Source: Polyangiaceae bacterium
GTDB taxonomy: Bacteria > Myxococcota_A > Polyangia > Polyangiales > Polyangiaceae
DNA length: 64,000 nucleotides
Direction of reading: 5' to 3'
Assembly (NCBI GenBank): GCA_025353725.1
Contig: JANXOF010000045.1
Span: 124,001-188,000 of the forward strand
The translations under genes and the position numbers were made by a program. Position 1 is the stretch's first letter. Every line of letters starts with the position of its first letter. This document shows, in pieces, positions 44,275 through 54,691 of this stretch. The notes below the pieces were generated by a model. It was not told where the DNA came from, did not search any database, and saw nothing but the letters and a program-made list of their open reading frames with translations.

Positions 44275-47200
44275 GGGACACCTCCGCTGGTTTCCTCCGG
44301 GAAGGAGAGTTCGAGGGACGAGTAGTCGCTCGCGCCTCGCCGGTAGCTGCCAATGAGTGCGATGCCTGCGAACACTTGCCAGCCGCCGTCACCGCGCACC
44401 TGCGCCGTGCTGTTCGGGCGAACCTCGAAGCTTCCGGGAAGGAGTGGAAGATGCACGCTTACCCCAATGCCGCCTCCGACGTCGAAGCCGGAACGAGTTC
44501 GAGCGTTCGTGGTTCGCTCGAAATACTGGGCATCGAAGTACGCCGCCAGTTCGAGAGCGCGCAGGATGAGAAACGTGCCTGGCCTAAGCGAAGCATGACT
44601 GAAGGCGCTATTCGTTGCGTCGACCGTGCCGCGCGCGCGCAGGTAGAAGAGCTGATTGAAGAACGGGACGTACCAAAGGAGACCTTGGAGGTACGCGAAC
44701 GTGTTTCGACGAAAGCGAAACCCGTTGTAAAGATCATCATCGATGTTTCGCGACGACGCGGGACGTTCCGAGAGCGTCGTGTAGTACCCATCGTAACCGA
44801 GGCGCGGTAGGAGGGAGACGTCCGACGCGACGCGCGCGCTGTACTCGATGAAGCCTCGCGGGCGGAGCGCGTACTCGGTTTGGTTTGCACCTGCACCGAA
44901 GCCTGCCTGTGCGAATGCGCCAAGTGTACCGGTCACGCGCAGCCGTAAGGCCGTCAGGTCTTCGTAGAGTGAGACCGAGCCGCCGTACGTCGTAGGGCCG
45001 TTTCTCAACCGAATCAGTCCGCTCGCGAGCGTGAAGAGATTCAGTGATTCGATGCGTCGCCGAACCGTTAAACTCTCGAAAGCATACGCATCGAGCGCCG
45101 TGTCGGAGGTTGCGCCTTCGCGGATCGTTCCGGCGACGGCGCCGCTATGTGACTCGACCGTTCCCAAGCGGTCTTCGAGCCACGCGAGCGGAGGCGGACT
45201 GTGCTCGGCGAGACCGCGCCAAGGGCCACTGTCGAGCGTCATCAGCGCGGAGGTCGTGCTCACATCGCGCGCTGTGACGCGCTCGGGGTCGACGTCTTCC
45301 TCCGTGCTTTTGCCGAGTGTTTCGATGCGATTCGCGATGGCTACCGTGGCCGTACCGCCTCGCGCCGTGAGCGTTACCTCACCCTTCGCAGCGAGCGTCA
45401 TCCGCGCGGGTTCGCCGCCCGGGGGAAGGGTAACGTCGTGGCCTTCGGTTGAGGCGACGACGCTCACTGTCTCGCCCGGCTCGGGTGTGGCATCGATGCG
45501 CAATACACTTAAAACGTCGGCTCGCACGCGTATCGGACGACCGGGCGGCAGCAAAAAGCGGTACTGGACGTGCGGTGTATCGAGCACCCATCCCACGCCG
45601 CTCACGAACGTCGTGCCCGTGGCTTGTGCGCTCGCGACCACGCGGACAAGGGCGACGAAGTCTCCGCGTGATGGCGCCACGCTAACGGTCAAGTCCGCGC
45701 CCGTACCCCGGCCACGTGTCCGGGGTAGGTCGACCCGGGCTCGGCCGTCGGGACCGACGCGCGACGTCACACGAGCTTCACCCAGCCGGACCTCGAGAGG
45801 ACACACCTCGCTCGACTCTGCTCGCTTCCGTGCGATGCACATCACGTCGAGGTGTAACGATGCAGCGCCGAAGTCGGCGAGGAACGCCCGCGCCGGGCGG
45901 TCGGCCGAAACGCTGACGAAGTGCGCGCCGAACGGGTCGCCGGCGTAAAGGCGCGGGCGAAGGCGGCCCTCGGCATCGACGATCGGATTCGCGTTCTTTT
46001 CGTAGGGCCGAGCGACGCGCCCGCCACCACCCTCGACCGCTTTGAGGAGTTGCCACTTCGAGTTCGTGGTCGCGAGGGCTACAAGTGTCTCCGCGCGAGG
46101 ATCGTTCAGAGCCGCGTTCGCGACGTTGACCGCAAGCGCTGCGACCGCTCGATCAAACGGCGCATTTTTCCCCCTCGTGCGAAGTGTCGTGTCGAGCGAC
46201 GCGACCCGTGCGCGAGACCCGTCGCCGCTTGGGGAACAACGCGCGGCGCGTGCATCGAAGTCCGATTCGATGCCGTACGCGTTCGTGCCGAGCGCGAGCG
46301 GGGTCGGCGCGAGGGGAAGGAGGGCGCGGCGTACGAGAGCAACGGGGTCTTCGCCAGCGAGGTCGCCGTAAGCTTTTGCGAGTTCTGCATCCTCCAGGGC
46401 AGCCCTCGTTTCGCCGTAGGAGGCTAAGAGTAACCCGCGCTCGAGCGCCGCGGCGCGAATGGAAGCCGGCTTGACCGAAGCGAGGAGTTTGCGCGAAGCC
46501 GCCACCACCGCCTCGACGTTCGTCGGTTGCGCGTAAACGGTAGGTTTGACGTCGTCTTCACTCGAGGTCCCCCGCGCCACGGCGCGCACGGCAACCGCTG
46601 CCGTGCCCGTCGCGCGAGCACCTCGGAGTGTCCACGCAGGGAGCGGAATCGAAGCCGCGCGGCGCCAACGGGTGCCTTGCTCGTCGACGGCGATAAGGCC
46701 GTTCGTCGAGCGAATGTCGATGTCGAGGTGCTCCCTCCCATCGTCTGAAGTCAGCGTAAACGACGGCTTGAGGTCGCTGTCGCGCGTCCAAACCTCGACG
46801 CCGGGGGAGGTTGTTTTTTCGGGGAAGAAAAGCGCTTGCGTGGCAGCGAGATCGAGGGGCCTCGCGGCGTGCACTAAAGCGCCGCGACTCGAGCACGCGT
46901 CGTCCGAAAGGATATACACGTGCCCAGCGCCACGATCGACGCGGCGAATTCGCGCAGACTCGCCGCGAACGACGACGTGCCAGACGGTCCGTGGAGAGCC
47001 GGGTTGCGCCGAAAGCGTCTGCCCATCGACTTCGATCTGAATCGGTTCGGCGGATGTGCACGGGGCGACGACGAGAAGGCGAACCGCGCGCACGCGGCGC
47101 CACGGCACGCTGAACGCGGAGGTTGGTTGCGCGTCCAGCTCGTGTTCATCGGAGGCCTTGCGAACGTCGGTGCGAGACGCACATGCCGTATCCAGCGCCT

Positions 47201-48644
47201 GCTGCGTTCGAAACGCAAACCACGTGGGAGGCGTACCGTCGTCGATCGTCTGCCAGCTCGTTTCGCGCGCGGTTGTCCTCCACCACGCGTCCCGCAGGCT
47301 GGTATCGATCGCGTGGGAGGCGTCGTCCGCGAGGGCCGCGAGCACGGCGCCCTCTCCGCTCGACGCCTCGGACTCGAGACGTGCCGCTCGGTCGGCGGGG
47401 GCGCCGCCTACGAGTGCGGAGGAAACGCGCTGCGCGAGCGGCGTTGCCGCTTGGAAAACGCTGTCAAAGCGCGCGCCACCGTCCTGTCCGGTGAGTGCGA
47501 GGGCGAGTGCGCACGTTCCGACGAGGTCGGGTGATTCGCAGGCGAATGTCGCCTTGGCGCCGAGCCTCTCTTGGCTCTTCGCTCCCGAAAAAACGTCCTC
47601 GATACGTAGGTAAGCGGAGGTGGTTGTCGCCGTGACCCAGACCGGAGCTCCGATGGCTTCGATCGCGTAGGTGTGGCGTCCCGGGGGTACGTGAACGAAG
47701 ACGCGGCGGAGAGTGGCAAGCGTTGGGTCAATCTCGGAATCGCTCGAGGCCGAGGTCGCCCGCGCCGCCGCCGTAAGCTCAGGGTCCGGCGCGAGCGCAT
47801 GAACGGCGGCGCGTGACTCGTCGCGGACGCGGATTCCCTCTCGAACGCGTACAGCCGCGATGACATCCGCGCGACCGCGGACGACGCGCGATGAGACGGC
47901 GAACTCGGTGGGACCGTCGATCGAGACCGTGGCCGCGTGCTCGGGCACGAGTGACACAAACGTTCGACCCTGGATAGCGCGTGTCGGCACCGACGAGGCG
48001 AGCGGTACCTCGGCATTCCGGGCATACGGGTAAGACCGCACACCTTGGAGCGACCGAAGGGCACGCAGCGCCACGAGGCCGCGCACGGCCGTACTCGCGG
48101 CGTCGGCGCGTGCGAGGTCGCGGGCTCGGGTTCGAACGTCGCGAAGGACAGCGTCGACTTGGGCGATGATCTCGACGTCGACGCGCGACGCCGCCGCGAG
48201 GGCAGGAAAAGGCGTTCCGAGCGGTGAGCGGCCCCAGGCGAGGGCCTCGGTTTCGAGGTCGAACCAGGAGATTTCGGGCTCTCGTGGCACGCCCGCGTGA
48301 ACGACGACTCCGTGAGGAAGGCGTAGCGCGCTTGTGCCCACATCCGGTCGGAGAAGGATGACGCCGTCCTTTGGTGTCATCGTCGACGCCACTTCGGCCT
48401 CGCCTTGAAAGCTTCGGAAGAGGCTTACGACGCGAAGCGGGCTCTTGCTCTCGACGCGCAGGACGTCTCCCGCAGCCACGCTGTATTCGTCTGTCGCGGC
48501 GACGCTCTCGGGCATGGGCGCGCTCTGGGTAGATTGTGCGCGCGTCCAAGAGAGTTCGCTCGAGACGCGTAGGCGGGGAGTCGCACACGCCGTCGCCGTT
48601 AGGCCGAGGCCTAGCCCCACGGCAAACACGCACCCACGGATCAT
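44247..48644 (-). CDS. Large lipoprotein with C-terminal outer-membrane beta-barrel
   Basis: 1465 residues from ATG at 48644, overlapping the upstream stop (ATGA). The signal MIRGCVFAVGLGLGLTATAC ends in a lipobox. About 1150 residues of beta-rich periplasmic or surface domains follow (for example YSVAAGDVLRVESKSPLRVV, IRVRADVLSVLRIDA). Some spacing is reminiscent of TPR segments (around LASYGETRAALEDAELAKAY). The last ~300 residues alternate as a barrel: LRVTGTLGAFAQAGFGAG, FAYLQGLLWYVPFFNQLFYL, FLILRALELAAYFDAQYF and a final strand near SSLELSF. I do not recognise a family. Position between the hydrolase and ligase genes suggests the outer-membrane exit or anchor for the polymer made by the operon. 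Confidence 0.75.
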   Translation of the reverse strand: MIRGCVFAVGLGLGLTATACATPRLRVSSELSWTRAQSTQSAPMPESVAATDEYSVAAGDVLRVESKSPLRVVSLFRSFQGEAEVASTMTPKDGVILLRPDVGTSALRLPHGVVVHAGVPREPEISWFDLETEALAWGRSPLGTPFPALAAASRVDVEIIAQVDAVLRDVRTRARDLARADAASTAVRGLVALRALRSLQGVRSYPYARNAEVPLASSVPTRAIQGRTFVSLVPEHAATVSIDGPTEFAVSSRVVRGRADVIAAVRVREGIRVRDESRAAVHALAPDPELTAAARATSASSDSEIDPTLATLRRVFVHVPPGRHTYAIEAIGAPVWVTATTTSAYLRIEDVFSGAKSQERLGAKATFACESPDLVGTCALALALTGQDGGARFDSVFQAATPLAQRVSSALVGGAPADRAARLESEASSGEGAVLAALADDASHAIDTSLRDAWWRTTARETSWQTIDDGTPPTWFAFRTQQALDTACASRTDVRKASDEHELDAQPTSAFSVPWRRVRAVRLLVVAPCTSAEPIQIEVDGQTLSAQPGSPRTVWHVVVRGESARIRRVDRGAGHVYILSDDACSSRGALVHAARPLDLAATQALFFPEKTTSPGVEVWTRDSDLKPSFTLTSDDGREHLDIDIRSTNGLIAVDEQGTRWRRAASIPLPAWTLRGARATGTAAVAVRAVARGTSSEDDVKPTVYAQPTNVEAVVAASRKLLASVKPASIRAAALERGLLLASYGETRAALEDAELAKAYGDLAGEDPVALVRRALLPLAPTPLALGTNAYGIESDFDARAARCSPSGDGSRARVASLDTTLRTRGKNAPFDRAVAALAVNVANAALNDPRAETLVALATTNSKWQLLKAVEGGGGRVARPYEKNANPIVDAEGRLRPRLYAGDPFGAHFVSVSADRPARAFLADFGAASLHLDVMCIARKRAESSEVCPLEVRLGEARVTSRVGPDGRARVDLPRTRGRGTGADLTVSVAPSRGDFVALVRVVASAQATGTTFVSGVGWVLDTPHVQYRFLLPPGRPIRVRADVLSVLRIDATPEPGETVSVVASTEGHDVTLPPGGEPARMTLAAKGEVTLTARGGTATVAIANRIETLGKSTEEDVDPERVTARDVSTTSALMTLDSGPWRGLAEHSPPPLAWLEDRLGTVESHSGAVAGTIREGATSDTALDAYAFESLTVRRRIESLNLFTLASGLIRLRNGPTTYGGSVSLYEDLTALRLRVTGTLGAFAQAGFGAGANQTEYALRPRGFIEYSARVASDVSLLPRLGYDGYYTTLSERPASSRNIDDDLYNGFRFRRNTFAYLQGLLWYVPFFNQLFYLRARGTVDATNSAFSHASLRPGTFLILRALELAAYFDAQYFERTTNARTRSGFDVGGGIGVSVHLPLLPGSFEVRPNSTAQVRGDGGWQVFAGIALIGSYRRGASDYSSLELSFPEETSGGVPWRTESKGP

Positions 48645-49669
48645 GGCTCGCCGAGCGTCGTTCCCAAGGCACTCATCCACCTTCCGCGGAGCGCGGGATC
48701 GCGAAGAAGCAAGCGACGCAGTCCATCCTCCATTTCGATGTGAAGGAACTGGCCAGACGCTCTGCGCACGATCGCGCCCTGTACGTTCGTGGTGGCCCCG
48801 AGCTCGCTCGTGTCATCCGGGTATTTTAGAATCCGCGGTCCCACGACGGCCTCGAGGGCGCTTGCGACGCGCGCCACAGCCGGTGCCCCACGCTTTTTCT
48901 CGCCGGTTGAAACCACGGCGCGCGCACCGAGTTTGCGGTCCGCGAAACCATGAAGTTGAACGACGGAAAGTCGAGGAACGACCTCGACAGCGGCCTCAGT
49001 CGCGGATTGAAACATCGACGCTGCGGCATGGGCCATGTCGGAGGGGTGATTTCCGTCGGTTCCCTTCGGCGCTCCCTTGTAGCGGTGCACGGTGTTGATG
49101 AAGAGGGCGCGCGCGTTCGTGCGCTGAAAAAGCTCGCAGGCGAGGGGAAACGTTCCCTCGTCGTAAAACGTGTGCGGCGCTTGGACAACAAGCGACGATG
49201 TGCTTTTTTTACGCACGACGTAGGCGCCAGCACCACGCCGCTTGCCGGCGAGCTCTCGGAGCAAGACCGCGTCGCTCCAGCCTTCGAGAGCAACGACTTC
49301 GAAGCCGAACGCTGCCACGTTGCCCGCAGGTTCGCCGCGCAGCAACTTGGCTGCAGCCGTACGGATGGCTTTTAGCTCGTCTTCCGTCGGGGGGACGTAC
49401 GCCCCCTGGACGGTACCGCCTCGCCTCGTTTCGGCAAGCGCGGCCGGGCATTCTCCCATGATCTCGAGCGAAGGGGAGTCGCTGGCTATCATCGATGACG
49501 GGCTGTCCGGTAGGCCCGAGTCGGTAGGTGATTTCATCGAGGGAGAAGGCGTGGAGGCCGCCGGGGGCTCAAGAGCCGCGCGGGGCTTCGGGTTACACCG
49601 GCACGCGGCAACCGCGAGGGCTAAATCGAGAAGCAACGTGAAGGAAAAGAGACGACGTAAGTACCTCAA
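48641..49669 (-). CDS. Probable metal-dependent hydrolase lipoprotein of the polymer operon
   Basis: 342 residues; signal LLLDLALAVAAC with lipobox Cys23. After a Pro/Ser linker comes a ~250-residue alpha/beta domain with His and acidic residues spaced like a zinc amidase or carboxypeptidase site: APHTFYDEGT (His166, Asp170, Glu171), NTVHRYKG (His195), DMAHAA and VVQLHGFAD (His240). Together with the gene's place beside PgsC- and PgsB-like genes, this suggests cleavage of a peptide-like polymer, as poly-gamma-glutamate depolymerases do. No exact family is recognised, and metal binding is inferred from motifs. A related domain appears in the C-terminal half of the PgsC-like protein. Confidence 0.68.
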   Translation of the reverse strand: MRYLRRLFSFTLLLDLALAVAACRCNPKPRAALEPPAASTPSPSMKSPTDSGLPDSPSSMIASDSPSLEIMGECPAALAETRRGGTVQGAYVPPTEDELKAIRTAAAKLLRGEPAGNVAAFGFEVVALEGWSDAVLLRELAGKRRGAGAYVVRKKSTSSLVVQAPHTFYDEGTFPLACELFQRTNARALFINTVHRYKGAPKGTDGNHPSDMAHAAASMFQSATEAAVEVVPRLSVVQLHGFADRKLGARAVVSTGEKKRGAPAVARVASALEAVVGPRILKYPDDTSELGATTNVQGAIVRRASGQFLHIEMEDGLRRLLLRDPALRGRWMSALGTTLGEP

Positions 49670-49740
49670 CGCTCCCGCACGAGGCTAACTGAATGGATTC
49701 GGTTCGTCCGACACAAAAGCACTCGTCGTTTGCGGCTTTC

Positions 49741-51801
49741 TTATTCCTCGAACGCGCCCGCCAACCATCGTGGCCCGGCGGCTCGCGTCGACACCCAGGG
49801 AAGTGCGACAAGCGTCTGTGCCTCACGGGCGCTTGTCGGTTTGCGAAGCATAGGCGTGAGCCGAAGGCGTAGCTTTTCACCCGCGGCAATATCGTCCCCG
49901 ATGACGAACGTAGCGCGCGTCTCCCGCGGCCCTACCTCCATCGTTCGCGGCCGCGTCCACCGATGGAAGAGCGCTGGCTTGCGGCTCGATGGGGCGTCGC
50001 TTTCCACGCGAACGAGCACCGTCAATGGCTCTTCGAAGGCCGCTAGAATAGGAATAAAAAGGGGGCGTCGAGAGTCCCTTTCGAGGTCGAAGGGTTTCGT
50101 GATGCCGTCGTAGCGCCGGCCTGCACGTTCGACGTGAGCGACCTCGGTGTGTTTCGCGTGTGCGAGGGCAACCGTGAACGGCGGCGGAGGCGCGGGGGCC
50201 GGTGCGAACCATCGTGCGGTGCGCACGACTTTGTGTCCGCTCGGCTCGAACACGTGAGCGTTCGACGGCCGGCGCGCGATGAACGCGCTCGGTGCGTCTT
50301 CAGTTTCGGAAACAACGGTTGGCGGCGGCGCGTCGAGAGGCCGTGTCGGCATCGGCAGGGGCGCGAGCGTCTCGTCGAGCTCGGCGAGGGATATGTCGGT
50401 CGGTCCGTCGTCTGTCGGTGTAACGCTCGCGACGGACCCGCGTGAGAGCGCGAGGAAGAAGGCGACGCTGTCGCTCGGGGCCTCGGGCGCGTCGAAGTCT
50501 TGGTAGCGGTCGACGCGGGAACGCTCCCGGACGGCATGAAAGGCTTGTTTGTGAGGCGCATCGAGTCCTCCGCCCGTGAGCGTCACGACCACGTCGATCG
50601 ACGCGCTGCGTGTCTCCTGCCGTGCCAAGGGCTTGCGAAGAGAGACACGCACCACGCGATCGAGGTCGGGAGACTCGACCACGACGGGCGTACTTCGCGT
50701 CGATCGCCACACGTCTGTCCACCCGGACCACTCGATCTCACGCGCGTTCGAAGCCCGAACCTCTACGACGACGTCTTGCGCGGCGCTCAGTTCAACGGCA
50801 CGGACGTCGTTGAACGGTCCTGCCTCGAGCTGCCCTACCGAAGATGTGGTCTGCACTGAACCCGTCGAATCACGAAACGTAGCATTCATGGTCGTTGACT
50901 CCCCTGAGAAGAATCGTGCGCGCGCGCCTGGGTGTAGGATTAGGGCGATGCGTTCATCTCCTCGGAGTGCGACGCGCCCGAGCATCTCCTCCTTTTCCGG
51001 TGAGGGTTCGCGCGCTTGGGGCGGTGATACCGCTATCGTGGCGGTGCGAAGCTCCGTGGAATTTCCACGAAGCGTTCCTATCCGCTTCCACCTCACGCTC
51101 AAGATGGCGCCGCGCTCGGCCGCCGTCAGCTCGTCCCATCCGAGCTCCCACGCCCACCGCGCAAGCGCGTCCTTCTTCGCCCGATCGAGCGCGGTGTTGC
51201 GTATCAATGCCTCGGCCCTACCGAGTTGTTCGCGGCGGTATGCGCGTACAAGCAGCCCCTCGGCGCTGGCCACGCTTGCGAGCCTCACGACCAGCTCGCC
51301 CACGCCGACGTCGTGAACGTCCACCTCGATGGGGATCGGATCGCCCACGCCGAGGCCTGCATGCGGTGGCGTTACGCGTGACCTGAGCCCAGGAAGGTCG
51401 GCGCGGATTTCCTCCGTTCGCGAAGAGAGAGCGCCATGCATCGTGACGACGAGCGTCGCGGCGTGAGGTGTGAGAGGCATGTCTGCGGGACCGTAGGCGT
51501 GCAGGACGAAGCGAAGTACGTCGGTTCGAGCGTCGATCGGGACACGCAATTCGGAGCCTACGGGGACTTCGAAGACCCCCGCGCGCGCGGCATTTTCGCC
51601 TTCGGCCGCAAGCATCGGCTCGATGACTTCGAGCTCCCGCACCGCCACGAACGCAGCGGCCGCAAGGAGCGCAATACCGAGGGCCGCGACCGCAAAAAGT
51701 CGGGCCGCAAAGTGTCGAACCTGAGGCTCGAGGACGAGCTCCGCGGTCCCCGTGACGGTCATGCCGCGCCGCTTCGTAGTTCGGGGGGCGGGAGGCTTCA
51801 T
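49741..51801 (-). CDS. Membrane-anchored periplasmic protein of the polymer operon
   Basis: 686 residues from ATG at 51801, inside an ATGA overlap with the PgsC-like gene; a longer frame to 51882 lies inside that gene. One N-terminal TM helix (LFAVAALGIALLAAAAFVAV) is followed by a ~600-residue extracytoplasmic region rich in beta strands and Arg/Ala/Pro (LRVPIDARTDVLRFVLHAYG, VVVEVRASNAREIEWSG, RATFVIGDDIAAGEKLRLRL). No catalytic motif is evident. Its place directly after the PgsC-like gene resembles that of an envelope-spanning adaptor or of PgsA, but it lacks the PgsA/CapA metallophosphatase motifs. Function inferred from context only. Confidence 0.68.
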   Translation of the reverse strand: MKPPAPRTTKRRGMTVTGTAELVLEPQVRHFAARLFAVAALGIALLAAAAFVAVRELEVIEPMLAAEGENAARAGVFEVPVGSELRVPIDARTDVLRFVLHAYGPADMPLTPHAATLVVTMHGALSSRTEEIRADLPGLRSRVTPPHAGLGVGDPIPIEVDVHDVGVGELVVRLASVASAEGLLVRAYRREQLGRAEALIRNTALDRAKKDALARWAWELGWDELTAAERGAILSVRWKRIGTLRGNSTELRTATIAVSPPQAREPSPEKEEMLGRVALRGDERIALILHPGARARFFSGESTTMNATFRDSTGSVQTTSSVGQLEAGPFNDVRAVELSAAQDVVVEVRASNAREIEWSGWTDVWRSTRSTPVVVESPDLDRVVRVSLRKPLARQETRSASIDVVVTLTGGGLDAPHKQAFHAVRERSRVDRYQDFDAPEAPSDSVAFFLALSRGSVASVTPTDDGPTDISLAELDETLAPLPMPTRPLDAPPPTVVSETEDAPSAFIARRPSNAHVFEPSGHKVVRTARWFAPAPAPPPPFTVALAHAKHTEVAHVERAGRRYDGITKPFDLERDSRRPLFIPILAAFEEPLTVLVRVESDAPSSRKPALFHRWTRPRTMEVGPRETRATFVIGDDIAAGEKLRLRLTPMLRKPTSAREAQTLVALPWVSTRAAGPRWLAGAFEE

Positions 51802-54641
51802 CGCGTGGAGGCCTCGCAAACGCCTGACGGAATCGGAGATTGTATGCATTCCGCAAGACTCGAGCGTCGCTCGGTATGCCACGAGCCGGTGTCAGAAAGT
51901 GGGCTTACGATCACGCGGTTAGCCTGTCGCGTCCGAGCGACAGCGACGACGAAACTCCCCTCCTTTGCACGAACGATCGCCGCCCGGAAGTCCGTGCTGG
52001 CGAGTTCTATTTCCATCGCGCGAGCGGCCGTTACGCTTCCGTCGCTCGAGGCCCTTCGGACGATTTCGCTAATGTCACTTCTCGCCGGTGGGCGTGAGTT
52101 CGCGAGCCCCGAGGCGAGAGCGAAGGCCGCGTCCCGGAGCGTGCCATCGCGAACGGGCAGGGCGGTGAGATGCTCGTGTGCGTGCCGGGTTGCGGCGAGG
52201 GACGCGTTTGTGAGGCTTGCGGTGCCCGCCGAAATCGCGACAAGCGCGGTAGGGCGGAGGAGCGTGCGCGTGGCGAGATCTCGCATCGCCAAGTCGGGTG
52301 GTGTGAAGGTTGAGGCGACACCCAGTTCGGAGAGTACGCGTTGGGCACGGGCGAGAGCGCCGCCGCTATCCATCCAAGACGCTAGGGAAACGACTTGACT
52401 CGCGGGGTCTTCGCGAACGACGAACACCGTGGGCGTTTGGTCGTCTGTCGCAGCGCTGTGGGCCGCGCGTACGGCGCCGCCATGCATCGCGCCATCGAAC
52501 ACCTCACCCAGCACGAGGGCATCGGCGTCGAGCGCGATGGCGACTCGAACGCTTAAGTCGCGGATGCCTTCGTGGCTGCCAAAGGGCGCCTCGACGAAAC
52601 TCGTACGAACGCCCGACGTCCGAGCGATGACCGCGATAGGCAGCCCTTTGGCTGTCGGAAGCAGCGCTATCGCCTCACCGCCTCCCGCCCAGCGCGTGGG
52701 CGTCGTCCACCGATAGCCGAGCATCTCGGCGGCGAATGGCGCGAGTGCGCGCGCGCTTTCGTTGGCGCCGGGGGCGAGAAGGGGGTTCAACAGAAGTCGG
52801 CGAAGGGCCATGAGATGCTCGAGGTCCCCCGGATGCGTCGCCGCCCGAATTGGGGCGAGAGCTGCCGAGATGTCCGTGGCGTTGTCGAGTGCGACGGGCG
52901 CGCGCGTCGGCGCGAGGCGGTTGGCGAACTCGCGCGCGTCGATGATAAGGAGGGCTTCGAAACCTGCGAGTGCGAGAAGCTTGCCGTTGACCGACTTCGC
53001 TAGAGCCTCTACCCGCGCGTCGATGCCGGTGCCTTGGCGGGCCTTGATCTTCGCGATGCGCGGGTCGCCCGCGTCGCGGACGATGACCAACTGTCCTCCA
53101 CCCGCAAGCCATCGCGCCGCCGCGTGGGCCGTCGACTCAAAGAGCGCCCAGGTGTCCTTGGTCTCTTCGATGCCCGCGATGACGACCGCGTCGATCTCGC
53201 GCGTGTGAAGGAGCTCGCCGGCGAGCGCGGCGCACGTCGGGCACCCCAGCGGCGTCGGAACGAGCGCGACGATCGCGTGCGGTGGAAGGGGCGCACGAAA
53301 GGCATACGCTGGGGTTCCCCGGCGCGCGACGAGCGTGTCAAAGCGCTCGCGTACGACGTAAACACCGTCGTCGATCGCGGTCTTCTCGACCGCGGCAACG
53401 TTGGGCGCTCCTGTTGGCAAAAAGTGAGCCTCGGCTTCGAGTCTTTCCCGAATGAGTCCGAGATCGCCTGTCACATTCGTACTGGGTTCAGGGAGGTCGT
53501 CGATCGCGAGCTGGCTGAGCCAAAGCGCGGCGCCCGCGGGGGAGGCCGGCGGCCGCGGCATCTTCCGCGTTTGCGTCGGCTGCGGGGAAGTGACTGCTAC
53601 GCGATCGAGGAGGTGGCCTGCAAACCCGATCAGTGAGCCGACGACGAATCCAAGCAAGCTTACCTTCAGCGTCGGGAGCAAGACCAACGCCGCGCTCGAC
53701 TTTTGCGAGATTTTTACGGCGAGGAGTGTAGGGAGAAGATACCCAAAGCCCATGAAAACTAGGGCGTTGCCACCCGGGAATCGGTGGCCCATGAAGAAAG
53801 CTGCCGCGAATCGAAGGGCGTAATCGACAGTGAAGAATAAAACCGTCTTGCGCGGTCCCTCAATGTTCATTCGCTTGAGGGGCGTCGCAACCTTGAGGGC
53901 AGCTACCGCCGCGCAGAGGATGAGCGTCTCCGCGAACGTCGCACCAAACTTGATAGGCTCCACGACGGCGAGGCCGAGGAGCGCGGGAACGAGGATTCCA
54001 TTGAAGTCCCAGCCGTAGCGTACGTTCGCCGCGGCGGCGATCATCGCGCCCGTGAGCAGGAGCATGTACGATTTCGGCGAAGAGAGAAACCCGCCTGCGA
54101 GATTCTCTGTGCCCAACTCGAAGCCCGCGAGCGAGAGGTTCGTATGCGGAATGAGAACCCAACGCAAGGCGAGGTAAACGATGAGCGTGGGAATCCCGTG
54201 TTGCACGACGCCGCGGACGAAGCCTGTTTTCCAGCAGGCGTTCGCGGCGAGCGGTACGACGACGAGTCCGACCGAGTAGGCCCAGGTCGCGTGCGGGACC
54301 GCGTGCGGGAGCAGCCAACCCTCGACGGCTAGGCGCACGAGAATACTGACCAAAACGACAAGAAAAAACCTCTCGCGTCCAAAGACGCGGCTGGTCACGC
54401 CGAGGCGCGGGAGGTACTCACCGAGAGCGCGGGCGACCCCATACGTGATTACGGCCTCAAACAGATCGATCGTTGCGGCGACGGGCTCGAGTAGGAAAAT
54501 GGCTCCCAGATATCCGGGCACGACGAGCCCCGCGAATACCCATCCGAGCGTCTCCGTGAGCGCCCACGAGACGAGGAGGCCGATGAGGACTGGTGTGGTA
54601 ACGGAGTGGTCAAATCCGGAGCGCGGAAAGATCGGTAACAT
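51798..54641 (-). CDS. PgsC/CapC-like polyamide synthase membrane protein with hydrolase-like C-terminus
   Basis: 947 residues. The first ~350 are polytopic and match PgsC/CapC: FAGLVVPGYLG at 36-46 (identical in pattern to the PgsC signature) and a second copy FNGILVPALLGL at 213-224, so the PgsC fold is duplicated. Residues ~370-947 are soluble. They contain two segments resembling the operon's hydrolase lipoprotein: VALVPTPLGCPTCAALAGEL and FVEAPFGSHEGIRDL, the latter aligning with APHTFYDEGTF. PgsC is a membrane partner of PgsB in poly-gamma-glutamate synthesis. Normal PgsC is ~150 residues, so this is a much enlarged version. The gene is followed by an ATGA-coupled periplasmic protein gene. 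Confidence 0.85.
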   Translation of the reverse strand: MLPIFPRSGFDHSVTTPVLIGLLVSWALTETLGWVFAGLVVPGYLGAIFLLEPVAATIDLFEAVITYGVARALGEYLPRLGVTSRVFGRERFFLVVLVSILVRLAVEGWLLPHAVPHATWAYSVGLVVVPLAANACWKTGFVRGVVQHGIPTLIVYLALRWVLIPHTNLSLAGFELGTENLAGGFLSSPKSYMLLLTGAMIAAAANVRYGWDFNGILVPALLGLAVVEPIKFGATFAETLILCAAVAALKVATPLKRMNIEGPRKTVLFFTVDYALRFAAAFFMGHRFPGGNALVFMGFGYLLPTLLAVKISQKSSAALVLLPTLKVSLLGFVVGSLIGFAGHLLDRVAVTSPQPTQTRKMPRPPASPAGAALWLSQLAIDDLPEPSTNVTGDLGLIRERLEAEAHFLPTGAPNVAAVEKTAIDDGVYVVRERFDTLVARRGTPAYAFRAPLPPHAIVALVPTPLGCPTCAALAGELLHTREIDAVVIAGIEETKDTWALFESTAHAAARWLAGGGQLVIVRDAGDPRIAKIKARQGTGIDARVEALAKSVNGKLLALAGFEALLIIDAREFANRLAPTRAPVALDNATDISAALAPIRAATHPGDLEHLMALRRLLLNPLLAPGANESARALAPFAAEMLGYRWTTPTRWAGGGEAIALLPTAKGLPIAVIARTSGVRTSFVEAPFGSHEGIRDLSVRVAIALDADALVLGEVFDGAMHGGAVRAAHSAATDDQTPTVFVVREDPASQVVSLASWMDSGGALARAQRVLSELGVASTFTPPDLAMRDLATRTLLRPTALVAISAGTASLTNASLAATRHAHEHLTALPVRDGTLRDAAFALASGLANSRPPARSDISEIVRRASSDGSVTAARAMEIELASTDFRAAIVRAKEGSFVVAVARTRQANRVIVSPLSDTGSWHTERRSSLAECIQSPIPSGVCEASTR

Positions 54642-54691
54642 CGGGGTCGATTCGGCAGTCTACGAGGCCTCGTCCCGCAACACGCGCAAGA

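Noticed and set aside
47408-48672. Long minus-strand frames of about 300 residues inside the barrel lipoprotein gene
   Set aside because: Arg/Ser/Pro-rich out-of-frame translations of a high-GC gene.
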